Below the pieces are notes generated by a model. It made no database searches, was not told where the DNA came from, and saw nothing but the letters and a program-made list of their open reading frames with translations. A stretch of 64,000 bases of DNA from an uncultured Psychroserpens sp. (lineage in GTDB: Bacteria; Bacteroidota; Bacteroidia; Flavobacteriales; Flavobacteriaceae): the NCBI RefSeq assembly GCF_947492715.1, contig NZ_CANLNS010000004.1, forward strand, positions 1-64,000, read 5' to 3'. Both the position numbers and the translations under genes were made by a program. Below, one piece after another: positions 16,258 through 26,326 of the stretch. The stretch's first letter is position 1, and every line of letters starts with the position of its first letter.

Positions 16258-18093
16258 TTATTTCTTCCCGTCCATTTTATCTTTAAGCGCTTGTAAAGCA
16301 TCATTAGCATCACCTAAAGTTGGTTTTGCTTCTGCTGCTTGAGCTTCTTGCTTCTTAACAGCTGCTTTTACGTTTGCCATTTCTTCTTCTTTAAAGATAG
16401 CAGTATGAGAGGCTACAACTCTTTTGAATTCTTTGTTGAACTCAATGATTTTGAAGTCTGCAGATTCTCCTTTCTTTAATTTGCTTCCGTCTTCTTTTTC
16501 TAAGTGACGAGATGGTACAAATGCAACGATGTCGTCATTAAAATTGATAGTAGCACCTTTGTCTACGATTTCAGCAATCTCGGCAGTATGCGTAGTTCCT
16601 AAAGCGAACTCAGTTTCATACTTATCCCAAGGGTTATCTGTTGTTTGTTTGTGACCTAAAGATAATTTACGTCCTTCAACATCTAATTCTAATACAACAA
16701 CATCTAACTTATCACCTACATTTGTAAACTCACTAGGATGTTTGATTTTCTTAGTCCAAGATAAATCTGAGATATAAATTAATCCGTCGATACCTTCTTC
16801 TAATTCAACAAAAACACCAAAGTTTGTAAAGTTACGTACAATTCCAGAGTGCTTAGAACCAACTGGATATTTAGACGTAATATCTGTCCATGGATCTGGA
16901 GTTAATTGTTTGATACCAAGAGACATTTTACGATCTTCTCTATCAAGCGTTAAGATTACAGCTTCGATTTCATCACCTACAGATACGAAATCTTGAGCAG
17001 AACGTAAATGTGTTGACCAAGACATTTCACTAACGTGAACTAATCCTTCTACACCTTCTTCTACTTCAACAAATGCACCATAATCTGCAATAACAACAAC
17101 TTTACCTTTTACTTTATCTCCAACTTTTACAGTTTCTCCTAAAGCTTCCCAAGGGTGTTTGCTTAATTGCTTAAGACCTAATTGGATTCTAGACTTATCT
17201 TCATCAAAGTCTAAGATTACCACGTTTAATTTTTGGTCTAATTCTACGATTTCATTTGGATGATTAATTCTAGACCAAGATAAATCTGTGATATGAACTA
17301 ATCCGTCAACGCCACCAAGATCAATAAACACACCGTAAGACGTAATGTTCTTCACGATACCTTCTAATACTTGACCTTTTTCTAATTGACCAATGATTTC
17401 TTTCTTTTGTTCCTCAATATCGGCTTCAATAAGAGCTTTATGAGAGACAACAATGTTTTTGAATTCGTGGTTGATTTTCACAACTTTAAATTCCATTGTT
17501 TTATTTACGTACTGGTCGTAATCTCTAATTGGTTTTACATCAATTTGAGAGCCTGGCAAGAATGCTTCAATACCAAATACGTCAACGATCATACCACCTT
17601 TAGTTCTGCATTTTACAAAACCATTAACGATTTCACCAGTTTCGTGTGCATTGTTTACACGATCCCATGCTTTAATTACACGAGCTTTTCTGTGAGATAA
17701 TACCAATTGACCAGTTGCATCTTCACGAACATCAATTAATACTTCTACTTTGTCACCAACTTTTAAATCTGGATTGTAACGAAACTCATTAAGAGAAATT
17801 ACACCTTCAGATTTAGCGTTAATGTCGATAATAGCATCACGATCAGTAATGTGGATGACTTCACCTTCTACAACTTCATCATCTAAGGTATCTACAAAAT
17901 TTTCTGATACTAATTTTTCAAATTCTTCTAATTGTTTGTCATCAACAGGATCAATTCCTTCTTCGTAATTGTGCCAATTGAAATCTTCTAAGAATTTTTC
18001 TGGATTTGCCTGAGCCTCTGATACTTGAGGAGCTTCAGTTTTAGGAGCTTCAGTAGTTGCTACTTCAGCTTGTTTTGTTTCTTTTTCAGACAT
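16258..18093 (-). CDS. rpsA: 30S ribosomal protein S1
   Basis: A 611-residue protein with six S1 RNA-binding repeats after an acidic N-terminal extension of about 60 residues rich in Glu, Ala and Pro. Repeats three to five are the most canonical (for example GVFIDLGGVDGLVHITDLSW). S1 unfolds and holds mRNA on the 30S subunit; in Bacteroidota, whose 16S rRNA tail is little used for Shine-Dalgarno pairing, it is likely important for initiation. It is monocistronic with a clear promoter, a 110-base leader and its own terminator. Confidence 0.98.
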   Translation of the reverse strand: MSEKETKQAEVATTEAPKTEAPQVSEAQANPEKFLEDFNWHNYEEGIDPVDDKQLEEFEKLVSENFVDTLDDEVVEGEVIHITDRDAIIDINAKSEGVISLNEFRYNPDLKVGDKVEVLIDVREDATGQLVLSHRKARVIKAWDRVNNAHETGEIVNGFVKCRTKGGMIVDVFGIEAFLPGSQIDVKPIRDYDQYVNKTMEFKVVKINHEFKNIVVSHKALIEADIEEQKKEIIGQLEKGQVLEGIVKNITSYGVFIDLGGVDGLVHITDLSWSRINHPNEIVELDQKLNVVILDFDEDKSRIQLGLKQLSKHPWEALGETVKVGDKVKGKVVVIADYGAFVEVEEGVEGLVHVSEMSWSTHLRSAQDFVSVGDEIEAVILTLDREDRKMSLGIKQLTPDPWTDITSKYPVGSKHSGIVRNFTNFGVFVELEEGIDGLIYISDLSWTKKIKHPSEFTNVGDKLDVVVLELDVEGRKLSLGHKQTTDNPWDKYETEFALGTTHTAEIAEIVDKGATINFNDDIVAFVPSRHLEKEDGSKLKKGESADFKIIEFNKEFKRVVASHTAIFKEEEMANVKAAVKKQEAQAAEAKPTLGDANDALQALKDKMDGKK

Positions 18094-18211
18094 GTGCTGA
18101 ATAAAATTTGTATTCTGTATGTTTAGAAAGAATTAAGCGATAACACACAGAAGCGTTATTATTTATAATTGCTTGTTCCTTTTATCTTCCCAAGATTCGC
18201 TAAAAGGAGTG

Positions 18212-18243
18212 CAAAAATACGCTTTATTTACTATAAAACAAAA
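18212..18243 (-). promoter_or_regulatory. rpsA promoter
   Basis: Minus strand TTTTG (18239-18243), a 19-base spacer and TATTTTTG (18212-18219): a full match to the TTTG / TAnnTTTG consensus. It leaves a leader of a little over 110 bases before the rpsA ATG. No convincing leader structure was found. Confidence 0.78.
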
Positions 18244-18378
18244 TAAATATGACATTGTCTAACCATTTGAATTTCAGAATGTAAAAATGTTAAAAAATCT
18301 TACAATTGAGCTTTAATTTTTGGCACATAAATTGGTATATTTACGATAGTATTAACACTAAAATTAAAAATAAATATT

Positions 18379-18756
18379 ATGGTAAGATCAAAATACCAAA
18401 GTGTATTAGACCTAGGAGAATCATTAAACATCGAAAATGGTGATGTGAAAGAAGAAAATGGCGTATTAAAAGTAACTGGAACAGCAAAAACTCAATACGA
18501 AAAAAACCTTTTATGGGATGCAATCAAAGCCGCTGGTGGTGACAACCCTAGTGATATTATGGCAGACATTGCAGTAGCAGATGAATCTGTATATGCAAGA
18601 CATACTGTACAAAGCGGTGAAACTTTGGGTAAAATTGCAGCACACTATTATGGTGATGCGATGAAGTACAAAGACATCTTTGCTGCTAACAGTGATATCT
18701 TGAAGAACCCTGATTTAATTTATCCAGATCAAGAATTAATTATTCCAAATTTATAG
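18379..18756 (+). CDS. Kbp/YgaU-like LysM domain protein
   Basis: A 125-residue protein without signal peptide. Residues 1-65 resemble a BON-like domain (KEENGVLKVTGTAKTQYEK); residues about 73-124 form a LysM domain (HTVQSGETLGKIAAHYYGD, ending in YPDQELIIPN). This is the arrangement of E. coli Kbp, a cytoplasmic potassium-binding protein, though slightly shorter. Role in potassium or peptidoglycan binding is inferred from the family only. It is a single gene; a terminator follows and lies inside the end of the convergent cmk gene. Confidence 0.88.
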   Translation: MVRSKYQSVLDLGESLNIENGDVKEENGVLKVTGTAKTQYEKNLLWDAIKAAGGDNPSDIMADIAVADESVYARHTVQSGETLGKIAAHYYGDAMKYKDIFAANSDILKNPDLIYPDQELIIPNL

Positions 18757-18776
18757 ACTTTTTGGTATATCGAAAA

Positions 18777-19496
18777 TTAAAGCGGCCTAGTGTCGCTTTT
18801 TTTTTGGTTTAATTTTATTTTTTCTTCTGAAAGTTCTAAAACCACTTGGAATTGCTCTTCAAGGGACATATTAGAATTGTCTACCTTCATAGCATCTTCT
18901 GCCATCACTAATGGCGAATCATCTCTTGTAGAGTCTATGCGATCTCTTGTTTGGACATTTTGAAGCACATCGTCATAACAAACATCATCACCTCTTTCTA
19001 CAAGTTCTTCATAACGTCGTTGCGCACGCTTTTTTGCTGAAGCTGTCATAAATACTTTCAACTCAGCATCTGGAAATACAACGGTTCCTATATCGCGGCC
19101 ATCCATAACTACCCCTTTATCTTTTCCAAAACCTTGTTGTTGCTTAACTAATTGCTCTCTAACTTCAGAAACAGTAGAAACCAAACTTACAAACTGAGAT
19201 ACTTCTAGTGTTCTAATGTTAGATTCTACATTTTCTCCATTAAGGTAAACTTCGGCAAAACCTAAGGTCTCATTAAATTTAAAGCTAATCTCTATGTTTT
19301 CTAATTGAGATATCAGGCCATCACTATCAAAACAATCTGTTTCAATAAATCCATTTTGCATGGCAAATAATGTTACCGCACGATACATCGCTCCCGAATC
19401 TACATATACATAACCCAACGCTTTAGCTAAGCGTTTCGCAACAGTACTTTTTCCTGTGGATGAAAACCCATCTATGGCAATAGTAATTTTGGTCAT
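18777..19496 (-). CDS. cmk: (d)CMP kinase
   Basis: A 239-residue P-loop kinase that phosphorylates CMP and dCMP. The N-terminus carries the P-loop GFSSTGKST (about 9-17); YVDSGAMYRAVT, VMDGRDIGTVVFPDA and the lid RRYEELVERGD are family motifs. Its ATG overlaps the porQ stop by one base, so both are co-translated. The last codons are read through the terminator stem of the facing LysM gene, which helps explain the Lys-rich, non-conserved tail. Confidence 0.97.
   Translation of the reverse strand: MTKITIAIDGFSSTGKSTVAKRLAKALGYVYVDSGAMYRAVTLFAMQNGFIETDCFDSDGLISQLENIEISFKFNETLGFAEVYLNGENVESNIRTLEVSQFVSLVSTVSEVREQLVKQQQGFGKDKGVVMDGRDIGTVVFPDAELKVFMTASAKKRAQRRYEELVERGDDVCYDDVLQNVQTRDRIDSTRDDSPLVMAEDAMKVDNSNMSLEEQFQVVLELSEEKIKLNQKKSDTRPL
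18779..18805 (+). terminator. Terminator of the LysM gene lying within the end of cmk
   Basis: AAAGCG (18779-18784) pairs with CGCTTT (18794-18799), followed by nine T (18797-18805). It serves the plus-strand LysM gene while overlapping the final codons and stop of the convergent cmk. Confidence 0.78.
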
Positions 19497-20515
19497 TATC
19501 TTAAATCTATTTGTACCCCGAAAAAATTGGCATTACTAGCACCAGAATACCTAGCATGTGTATAACTAAATCGCGTTTTATTAAGTTTAATACCTACGCC
19601 AAATGATAATCCTGAAAAATTTCGTTGTTCTAAGATACGTAATTCTTCTGCTCTCCTAAAGTTATAAGCCATTCTAATATTGAAACCTCTATCAGGAAAT
19701 AGCTCTGCACCAATTATGGTATGTCGTAATAATTCTCCTAAAAAACCAACCTTTTCTTGTGTTTGATTACCGTCCAAATCTGTAGTAGCTCTCGAAGGAT
19801 TAGAAAACCGAATTGGCCAAGCTTGCAAGTTTTCAAAAGTTAAATGCCAGCGTAACGGCATGTTTTCTAAGGTTTGTGATAAACCTAAATTAATTTCTAG
19901 TGGTAATTTTTCATTCTGACCAGCATATGTTACAATTTGAGTTCCAAGATTTCTAACAACTAGCGCCATTTGAAACTCTAAACGCTCATTGATATACATG
20001 GCGCCTAAATCTGTAGCCACACCAATAGAATTGTATTGCTCTAATTTGGACGTAATGAGTTTTAAATTAGCGCCCAAATAAAAATCAGTAAATGGAATCT
20101 GATAAGCATATCCAGCCGATAATGCCGCTTCATTACCCGTAAATGTTCCTGTTGAGACACCATTAAGATCATAACCATCAAAACTTCCATAATTAATATA
20201 GGTCATTCCAACATGCAAAGTTTGAACATGTCTATCCCAAGTGTAGGCATATGCCGCAGACCCATAACTAATGCCTCCTAAATAGCTAGAATAGTTGATT
20301 GCCAACTGATTATCCATTTCGGCATTTATAGTTGCTGGATTAAATAATCCTCCAGTGACGTCATAATCATAATTAGTAATTACCTTTCCTCCTAGAGCAG
20401 CTTGTCGAGGTGATGCGATTAAGTTGAGAAATTGATACGTAGATTCGCCACCTACTTGGGCAAAAAAAGTAGTTGTTATCAACAGGCAAAAAATAGTGGC
20501 AATTTTCTTTAGCAT
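19496..20515 (-). CDS. porQ: Type IX secretion system protein PorQ
   Basis: A 339-residue outer-membrane protein; the start at 20515 (MLKKIATIF) gives a signal peptide cut at FFAQ, better than the ATG four codons upstream. GGESTYQFLNLIASPRQAALGG at the mature N-terminus and repeated beta-strand pattern with a final FGVQIDLR fit PorQ/FadL-like T9SS barrels. In Porphyromonas PorQ holds PorU at the T9SS attachment complex. The neighbouring cmk is translationally coupled; porQ near cmk and lon is typical of flavobacteria. Confidence 0.92.
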   Translation of the reverse strand: MLKKIATIFCLLITTTFFAQVGGESTYQFLNLIASPRQAALGGKVITNYDYDVTGGLFNPATINAEMDNQLAINYSSYLGGISYGSAAYAYTWDRHVQTLHVGMTYINYGSFDGYDLNGVSTGTFTGNEAALSAGYAYQIPFTDFYLGANLKLITSKLEQYNSIGVATDLGAMYINERLEFQMALVVRNLGTQIVTYAGQNEKLPLEINLGLSQTLENMPLRWHLTFENLQAWPIRFSNPSRATTDLDGNQTQEKVGFLGELLRHTIIGAELFPDRGFNIRMAYNFRRAEELRILEQRNFSGLSFGVGIKLNKTRFSYTHARYSGASNANFFGVQIDLR

Positions 20516-20589
20516 ATAAGTGTGCAAAGTAACTAAATCTATCTTAAAACGCCTATATGTCTATTTTATTTTTTTAAAACGAATGAATT

Positions 20590-21393
20590 CTATTTTAACT
20601 GTAGTTTTTGTCCAACCTTAATCAAATTACTACGTAAGTCATTTAAGGTTTTAATAGCTGCAACAGTCGTATTAGTCTTTTTTGCAATACTATATAAAGT
20701 GTCTCCTTTTGAAACAATCCAAATGTTAGTATTATAAAGTTCGTCCAAGTTGCGCACTCTTAAATTCTGACCAATTTTTATAAGTGTTGTTTCCAAATTA
20801 TTAGCACGCTTAAGTTCTCCTAAACTTACATTATATTGTTTAGACAAAGCGTATAAGGTCTCTCCTCGTTTCACCATATGGTAATCTGAATCGGTATCAT
20901 CTTCTGTACTGCTTGAAGACGTATCATATACTAAGGTAGTTGCTTTTTGCGCCTTCTCTGAAGTACTAAGCTCCGGGGTTTTATTAGTAGTTTTAGTGGT
21001 CGTTATGCTATCTGAACGTGTTGCGGTAAAAACAGTTCTTTCTGTTTGTAGACTATTATTGTATACAACGACCTTTTGATTTTTAAAATACTCAGCTAGC
21101 GTGTCTGGTCTTTTTGTTACAATTACCAATGTACTATCTTTTACTCCTGTCTTAGTATTCTTGGTAATTAAATTAGATTGAATTTCAGTTTTTTGGGCGG
21201 TACTATCTTTTTTTGATTCTTTTGATTGTACCGACTTCGAACCAACCAAAACAATTTCACCTGTTTTAGTGTTAAGTTTAGCTGGCTTTCCGTTGAGAAG
21301 AACATCTTTATAAGTTTCTGTTTGTGCAACAGCTCCAAAAGTTGAAGCTGTAAGCACAATAACAGTTACTATTAATTTAAAGCTTTTTAGCAT
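20590..21393 (-). CDS. Secreted protein with two C-terminal LysM domains
   Basis: A 267-residue protein with a signal peptide (cut after VAQ, about residue 24), a conserved N-terminal [19 protein letters not shown] segment, a long Ser/Thr/Lys-rich linker (about 55-170) and two LysM domains (about 172-215 and 223-267; both with a GETL/GDTL motif). LysM binds peptidoglycan, so a periplasmic wall-associated role is inferred. Its start codon lies within the last 17 bases of lon, in another frame, so the two genes are probably coupled. Confidence 0.88.
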   Translation of the reverse strand: MLKSFKLIVTVIVLTASTFGAVAQTETYKDVLLNGKPAKLNTKTGEIVLVGSKSVQSKESKKDSTAQKTEIQSNLITKNTKTGVKDSTLVIVTKRPDTLAEYFKNQKVVVYNNSLQTERTVFTATRSDSITTTKTTNKTPELSTSEKAQKATTLVYDTSSSSTEDDTDSDYHMVKRGETLYALSKQYNVSLGELKRANNLETTLIKIGQNLRVRNLDELYNTNIWIVSKGDTLYSIAKKTNTTVAAIKTLNDLRSNLIKVGQKLQLK

Positions 21394-23830
21394 TTTTAAC
21401 TTTTTGATTTGTTAGTGCAAGCTTTAAGACATCACTCATGTCTTTGACATAATGAAACGTAAGCCCTTTTAAATATTCTGGCTTAATTTCATCAATATCA
21501 CGCTTGTTATCTTCACATAACAAAATCTCTTTAATTCTGGCACGCTTAGCGGCAAGTATCTTTTCTTTGATACCGCCAACTGGTAACACTTTACCTCTTA
21601 AAGTAATTTCACCGGTCATCGCCAAACTATTTTTGACTTTGCGCTGTGTAAACAAAGATACTAAAGAAGTTAACATAGTCACACCTGCGCTAGGACCATC
21701 TTTTGGAGTCGCCCCTTCAGGGACGTGAATATGAACATTATAGTTTTCGAAAACCTCAGAATCAATTCCAAATTCATCAGCATTGGCTTTTATATATTCC
21801 ATAGCGATAGTAGCCGATTCTTTCATCACTTTTCCTAGGTTACCTGTAATAGTTAGGTTCCCTTTTCCTTTAGATAGTATGGACTCAATAAATAAGATGT
21901 CTCCTCCTACGCTTGTCCAAGCTAATCCTGTCACTACTCCTGCAACATTATTATTTTCATATTTATCACGTTCTAATCGCGGAGCTCCCAACACGTCTAT
22001 AACATCTTCGTTTGTTACTTTTATGTTATAATCTTCTTCCATTGCAATATTCTTAGCCGCGTGACGTACAAGTTTAGCTATTTGTTTTTCTAATCCTCTA
22101 ACACCAGACTCTCTAGTATAACCTTCTACCACTTTTTCAAGTTGTGGTTTTGCAACTTTCAGGTGTTTTTCAGACAATCCATGCTCTGTTAATTGCTTAG
22201 GCAACAAATGGCGTTTCCCTATCTCTACTTTCTCTTCTATAGTATATCCAGTAACATTAATAATTTCCATACGATCTCTTAAAGCTGGCTGAATGGTATT
22301 TAAACTATTAGACGTTGCAATAAACATTACCTTAGACAAATCAAATCCCATTTCAAGGAAGTTATCATAGAACTCACTATTTTGTTCTGGATCTAATACT
22401 TCAAGTAAAGCCGACGATGGGTCTCCTTGGTGTGTATTTGAAAGTTTATCAATTTCATCCAAAACAAAAACAGGGTTTGAGGTTCCTGCCTTTTTCAAAC
22501 TTTGAATTATTCTGCCAGGCATTGCACCAATATATGTTTTTCGATGGCCTCGTATTTCGGCTTCATCTCGTAAACCTCCCAAAGACATTCTTACATACTC
22601 TCGTCCTAAAGCCTCGGCTATCGATTTCCCAAGAGAGGTTTTCCCAACGCCAGGAGGTCCATATAAACAAAGTATTGGAGACTTCATATCATTTCGCAAT
22701 TTTAAAACTGCTAGATATTCAATGATTCTCTTTTTAACATCGTCTAAACCATAATGATCACGATCTAAGATTTTCATGGCACGTTTTAAATCGAATTTAT
22801 CTTTGCTAAATTCATTCCATGGTAGGTCAAGAAATAAGTCTAGATAATTGCGTTGAATAGAGTATTCGGCAACTTGCGGATTCATACGTTGCATTTTCGC
22901 CAGCTCTTTATTAAAGTGTTCGGCTACTTTATCGTCCCATTTCTTAGTCTTAGCACGTTGACGCATCTCCTCTATCTCCTCACCAGACGATACACCTCCT
23001 CCAAGTTCTTCTTGAATGGTTTTCATTTGTTGGTGTAGGAAATATTCACGCTGTTGTTGGTTCATATCACTTTGAACCTTAGACTGAATATCATTTTTAA
23101 GTTCCAATTTTTGGAGCTCTGTATTCATGTACTTTAAAGTTGCTAAGGCACGTTCCTTTAAATCATTAATCTCTAATAACTCTTGTTTCTCCTTTACAGA
23201 AAGGTTCATATTAGAAGACACAAAGTTTACTAAAAACGAATTGCTTTCGATGTTCTTAATCGCAAAAGAGGCTTCCGTAGGAATGTTAGGACTATCCTTA
23301 ATGATCTGTAAAGACAAATCCTTAATAGAATCTATAATTGCCGTAAACTCTTGATTTTCTGTGGCAGGTTTAGCTTCAGGAACATCTTTAACTGTAGCCG
23401 TAAGATATGGATCTTCAGAAACGACATCTTGAATTTCAAAACGCTTCTTCCCTTGAATAATAATTGTTGTATTTCCATCTGGCATTTTAAGAACTTTCAA
23501 AATACGGGCAACTGTCCCTTTTTTGAAAATATCATTAGCATTAGGATCTTCTACAATTTCATCTTTTTGTGAAACAACACCTATGACTTTACTTCCACTA
23601 TTGGCGTCATTAATGAGTTTAATTGATTTATCTCTTCCAGCAGTAATTGGGATTACAACTCCAGGAAACAAAACGGTATTACGTAGCGGTAAAATTGGTA
23701 ATGAATCTGGGAGAAGCTCGTTATTTATTTCTGCTTCATCTTCTGGTGTCATTAAAGGAATTAATTCTGAATTTTCATCAAAATCCTGAAATGACAAACT
23801 GTCAAGCTTTAAAAATTTAGACTTTGCCAT
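21377..23830 (-). CDS. lon: ATP-dependent protease Lon
   Basis: An 817-residue Lon protease. N-terminal substrate-binding domain from about 40 ([17 protein letters not shown]), coiled middle region, AAA+ module with GPPGVGKTS and FVLDEIDKL, and C-terminal protease domain with catalytic Ser in [10 protein letters not shown] and Lys in [13 protein letters not shown]. It degrades misfolded and short-lived cytoplasmic proteins. The first 35 residues form an acidic extension. The downstream LysM gene overlaps its end by 17 bases. Divergent from the ECF sigma gene. Confidence 0.98.
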   Translation of the reverse strand: MAKSKFLKLDSLSFQDFDENSELIPLMTPEDEAEINNELLPDSLPILPLRNTVLFPGVVIPITAGRDKSIKLINDANSGSKVIGVVSQKDEIVEDPNANDIFKKGTVARILKVLKMPDGNTTIIIQGKKRFEIQDVVSEDPYLTATVKDVPEAKPATENQEFTAIIDSIKDLSLQIIKDSPNIPTEASFAIKNIESNSFLVNFVSSNMNLSVKEKQELLEINDLKERALATLKYMNTELQKLELKNDIQSKVQSDMNQQQREYFLHQQMKTIQEELGGGVSSGEEIEEMRQRAKTKKWDDKVAEHFNKELAKMQRMNPQVAEYSIQRNYLDLFLDLPWNEFSKDKFDLKRAMKILDRDHYGLDDVKKRIIEYLAVLKLRNDMKSPILCLYGPPGVGKTSLGKSIAEALGREYVRMSLGGLRDEAEIRGHRKTYIGAMPGRIIQSLKKAGTSNPVFVLDEIDKLSNTHQGDPSSALLEVLDPEQNSEFYDNFLEMGFDLSKVMFIATSNSLNTIQPALRDRMEIINVTGYTIEEKVEIGKRHLLPKQLTEHGLSEKHLKVAKPQLEKVVEGYTRESGVRGLEKQIAKLVRHAAKNIAMEEDYNIKVTNEDVIDVLGAPRLERDKYENNNVAGVVTGLAWTSVGGDILFIESILSKGKGNLTITGNLGKVMKESATIAMEYIKANADEFGIDSEVFENYNVHIHVPEGATPKDGPSAGVTMLTSLVSLFTQRKVKNSLAMTGEITLRGKVLPVGGIKEKILAAKRARIKEILLCEDNKRDIDEIKPEYLKGLTFHYVKDMSDVLKLALTNQKVKNAKKL

Positions 23831-24059
23831 ATTATTTTTTTGGTCATTCTGTCATTAAAACAACAGAACTATAGATTTATATTTATTAAGTTAATTGCTG
23901 AAATCACTGAAAATCAAGTTCTTATGAGTTGTTAGCAATTATATACCTTTATATAATTTCAATAGTTATGCCATTACGTGTTTACATATTAAAAACTTTT
24001 TTTACCAAAAGTGTAACAAACAAAGTGCGTTTTCATCTCTATATAAAAGCATTTGTTTT

Positions 24060-24620
24060 TTGACACTAACCAATCAAAATATAGAGCAGTTATTGCAGCT
24101 TTGCAAATCGGGCAACCAGAACGCGCAAATGGAGGTCTACAATAGATATTACAAAGCGATGTATAATACGGCACACAGAATTGTAAAAGACAGTTTTGAA
24201 GCCGAAGACATCATGCAAGATTCCTTTTTAACCGCTTTCACAAAGTTGGATAATCTTAAAGAGATTAAAACATTTGGTTCTTGGTTAAAACGAATTGTTA
24301 TCAATAACAGTATATATCACTACAAAAAAAGTAGCAAATATCAAGATGTGCCTTTAGACGATGTGTTATATAAAGTTGAAGACTGCTCAGGTGTAACCGA
24401 AGATTATGAATTTAATAATCTGAAAGCGAATCAGGTTCTGGAGACCATGAAGACGCTAAAAGATAATTATAGAATGAGCTTAACGCTCTATTTAATTGAA
24501 GGTTACGATTATGATGAAATCTGTGAAATAATGAATATTTCATCTGCCAATTGCAGAACGATGATTTCACGTGCAAAAGAAAGTCTGCGTCAAAAATTAG
24601 AGCCTCTGGTTCAATTTTAA
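24060..24620 (+). CDS. ECF-type RNA polymerase sigma factor
   Basis: A 186-residue sigma-70 family protein with region 2 (VYNRYYKAMYNTAHRIV, then EAEDIMQDSFLTAFTKL) and region 4 (LYLIEGYDYDEICEIMNIS, then CRTMISRAKESLRQKL). The start appears to be TTG at 24060, because the frame begins with the expected LTNQNIEQLLQLCKSG and the next ATG would cut region 2. It heads an operon with a presumed anti-sigma factor (3 bases downstream) and two envelope proteins. This layout suggests control of an envelope-stress response. Confidence 0.94.
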   Translation: MTLTNQNIEQLLQLCKSGNQNAQMEVYNRYYKAMYNTAHRIVKDSFEAEDIMQDSFLTAFTKLDNLKEIKTFGSWLKRIVINNSIYHYKKSSKYQDVPLDDVLYKVEDCSGVTEDYEFNNLKANQVLETMKTLKDNYRMSLTLYLIEGYDYDEICEIMNISSANCRTMISRAKESLRQKLEPLVQF

Positions 24621-24623
24621 CGT

Positions 24624-25226
24624 ATGAAATCTATAAATAATGATAAGGATAAACTTATGAAAAAAGATACTATTAATAGCTTATTTGAAACATTGGAGGA
24701 CAGTTTTGATGTGGAGCAGCCTAACACTGGTCATGAAATCAGGTTTTTAGGTAAACTTAAACAACTCAACAATCCAGTTGCAATAAGTGAGCCTAAGAAA
24801 ACAACCAGTTATTGGAAACCTCTTTTGGCAGTTGCAGCATCAATACTGATATGCTTTAGCATTTTCACAGTGATGCAACAACAAGATTCGGAGTTAATGG
24901 ATTTGGCGAGTGTATCTCCAGAATTATCTCAAACACAATCCTTTTTTACGTCAGCAATTGAGCAAGAATTAACCTTATTAGAAGCAGAACGTACTCCAGA
25001 AACTGAACAAATGATTTATACCGCAATGAGAGAAATAAATACTCTTGAGGAAGAATATGAATCACTTAAAATAGATTTAACCGAAAGTGGAAACGATCAA
25101 CGTGTTATCTATGCAATGATCTCCAATTTTCAAAATAGAATAAACGTTTTAGAAACTGTTTTAGAACACATAGAAGAAGTTAAAAAATTTAAAAACAACC
25201 AAAATGAAAACACAACTACTATATAA
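24624..25226 (+). CDS. Membrane-bound presumed anti-sigma factor
   Basis: A 200-residue protein with a cytoplasmic N-terminal part (1-62), one membrane helix (about 64-82, LLAVAASILICFSIFTVM) and a charged periplasmic part with predicted coiled coil (about 110-190). It follows the ECF sigma gene by 3 bases, and in Bacteroidota such single-span genes usually encode the cognate anti-sigma factor. No zinc-binding ASD motif is seen. An alternative start at MKKDTIN (24657) is possible. The next gene overlaps its end by 23 bases. Confidence 0.78.
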   Translation: MKSINNDKDKLMKKDTINSLFETLEDSFDVEQPNTGHEIRFLGKLKQLNNPVAISEPKKTTSYWKPLLAVAASILICFSIFTVMQQQDSELMDLASVSPELSQTQSFFTSAIEQELTLLEAERTPETEQMIYTAMREINTLEEEYESLKIDLTESGNDQRVIYAMISNFQNRINVLETVLEHIEEVKKFKNNQNENTTTI

Positions 25227-26301
25227 GTTAATATTCGCTTTTATTTTAATTCCGGCGATCTCATGTGCAAATAATGTCCATGATAAATGGAATGGAAAAC
25301 ATACCAAAGAAAAAACTATTAAAAAAGAATTTTCTGTAAGCTCGGATGCCACTTTAAAAGTTAATAATAGTTACGGAAACATAAACATTACAACCTATGA
25401 AGGTTCTACAATTTCAATTGAAGTTAAAATCAAAACCAATGGTAATAATCTTGAGAAGGTTCAGAAAAAACTAGACGATATTGATGTAGAATTTAATGCA
25501 ACAAGTTCTATGGTTTCTGCAAAGACAAAATTTAGCAAGAACAAATCTAAGTCTATTTGGAATTGGGGCAAAAACAACAATGTAAATATGGAAATCAATT
25601 ACATTATTAAAATGCCAATAACTAATAACGTTGACCTTAATAATGACTATGGAAGTATTGATTTAGACAAACTAGAAGGACGTGCATATATTAGTTGCGA
25701 CTACGGAAAAATAACGACTAAAGGGCTTATGGCTAGCAATAACTCTATATCGTTTGATTATTCTAACAACTGTTACTTTGAATACATTAATAGCGGAAAA
25801 ATCAATGCAGACTATAGTGGTTATACAGTGGGAAAAACTAAAAATCTAGATATCAATGCCGATTATACCAAGTCTGAAATTGAGCTGGCTGAAGATATTA
25901 ATTATAACTGCGATTATGGTTCATTAAAAATTGGTAACGCAAACAACGTTGTTGGTAATGGTGATTATCTAACCTTAAGATTGGGGACTATTTATAAAAA
26001 CGTAGGTATTAAGGCAGATTATGGTTCTATCAAAATTGAAAAAATGGCAGCAAATGCTGGAAACATAGATATCGAATCCGATTATAATGGCATCACTATA
26101 GGCTACGCTCCTGATTATAATTTTAGTTTTGATATTGATTTAGAATATGCTTCATTACGCGATGCTAGTGATTTCGAATTTACTAAGAAACGTATCGAAT
26201 CATCAGACAAGTATTACCAAGGTTACCATGGGAATGCCAATAGCGGAAATATGATAAGAATTAAATCTGAATATGGTAGCGTCACATTTAAAAGAAATTA
26301 A
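25204..26301 (+). CDS. DUF4097-like secreted beta-solenoid protein with DYG repeats
   Basis: A 365-residue secreted protein; the signal peptide ends near PAISCANN, so it may be a lipoprotein although the lipobox is weak. From about residue 45 a repeat of 20-25 residues recurs, each turn marked by a DYG or related triplet (NDYGSIDL, CDYGKITT, CDYGSLKI, ADYGSIKI, SEYGSVTF). This is the pattern of the adhesin-like DUF4097/GIN right-handed beta-helix. It overlaps the anti-sigma gene by 23 bases. Function unknown; it may be an output of the sigma factor or a cell-surface sensor feeding it. Confidence 0.85.
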   Translation: MKTQLLYKLIFAFILIPAISCANNVHDKWNGKHTKEKTIKKEFSVSSDATLKVNNSYGNINITTYEGSTISIEVKIKTNGNNLEKVQKKLDDIDVEFNATSSMVSAKTKFSKNKSKSIWNWGKNNNVNMEINYIIKMPITNNVDLNNDYGSIDLDKLEGRAYISCDYGKITTKGLMASNNSISFDYSNNCYFEYINSGKINADYSGYTVGKTKNLDINADYTKSEIELAEDINYNCDYGSLKIGNANNVVGNGDYLTLRLGTIYKNVGIKADYGSIKIEKMAANAGNIDIESDYNGITIGYAPDYNFSFDIDLEYASLRDASDFEFTKKRIESSDKYYQGYHGNANSGNMIRIKSEYGSVTFKRN

Positions 26302-26326
26302 ACACAACACAATAAAATTTAGAACA

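Noticed and set aside
17386-17700. 104-codon plus-strand frame inside rpsA
   Set aside because: Antisense shadow of a highly conserved ribosomal gene with biased codons; the product is Phe/Asn-rich without domain features.
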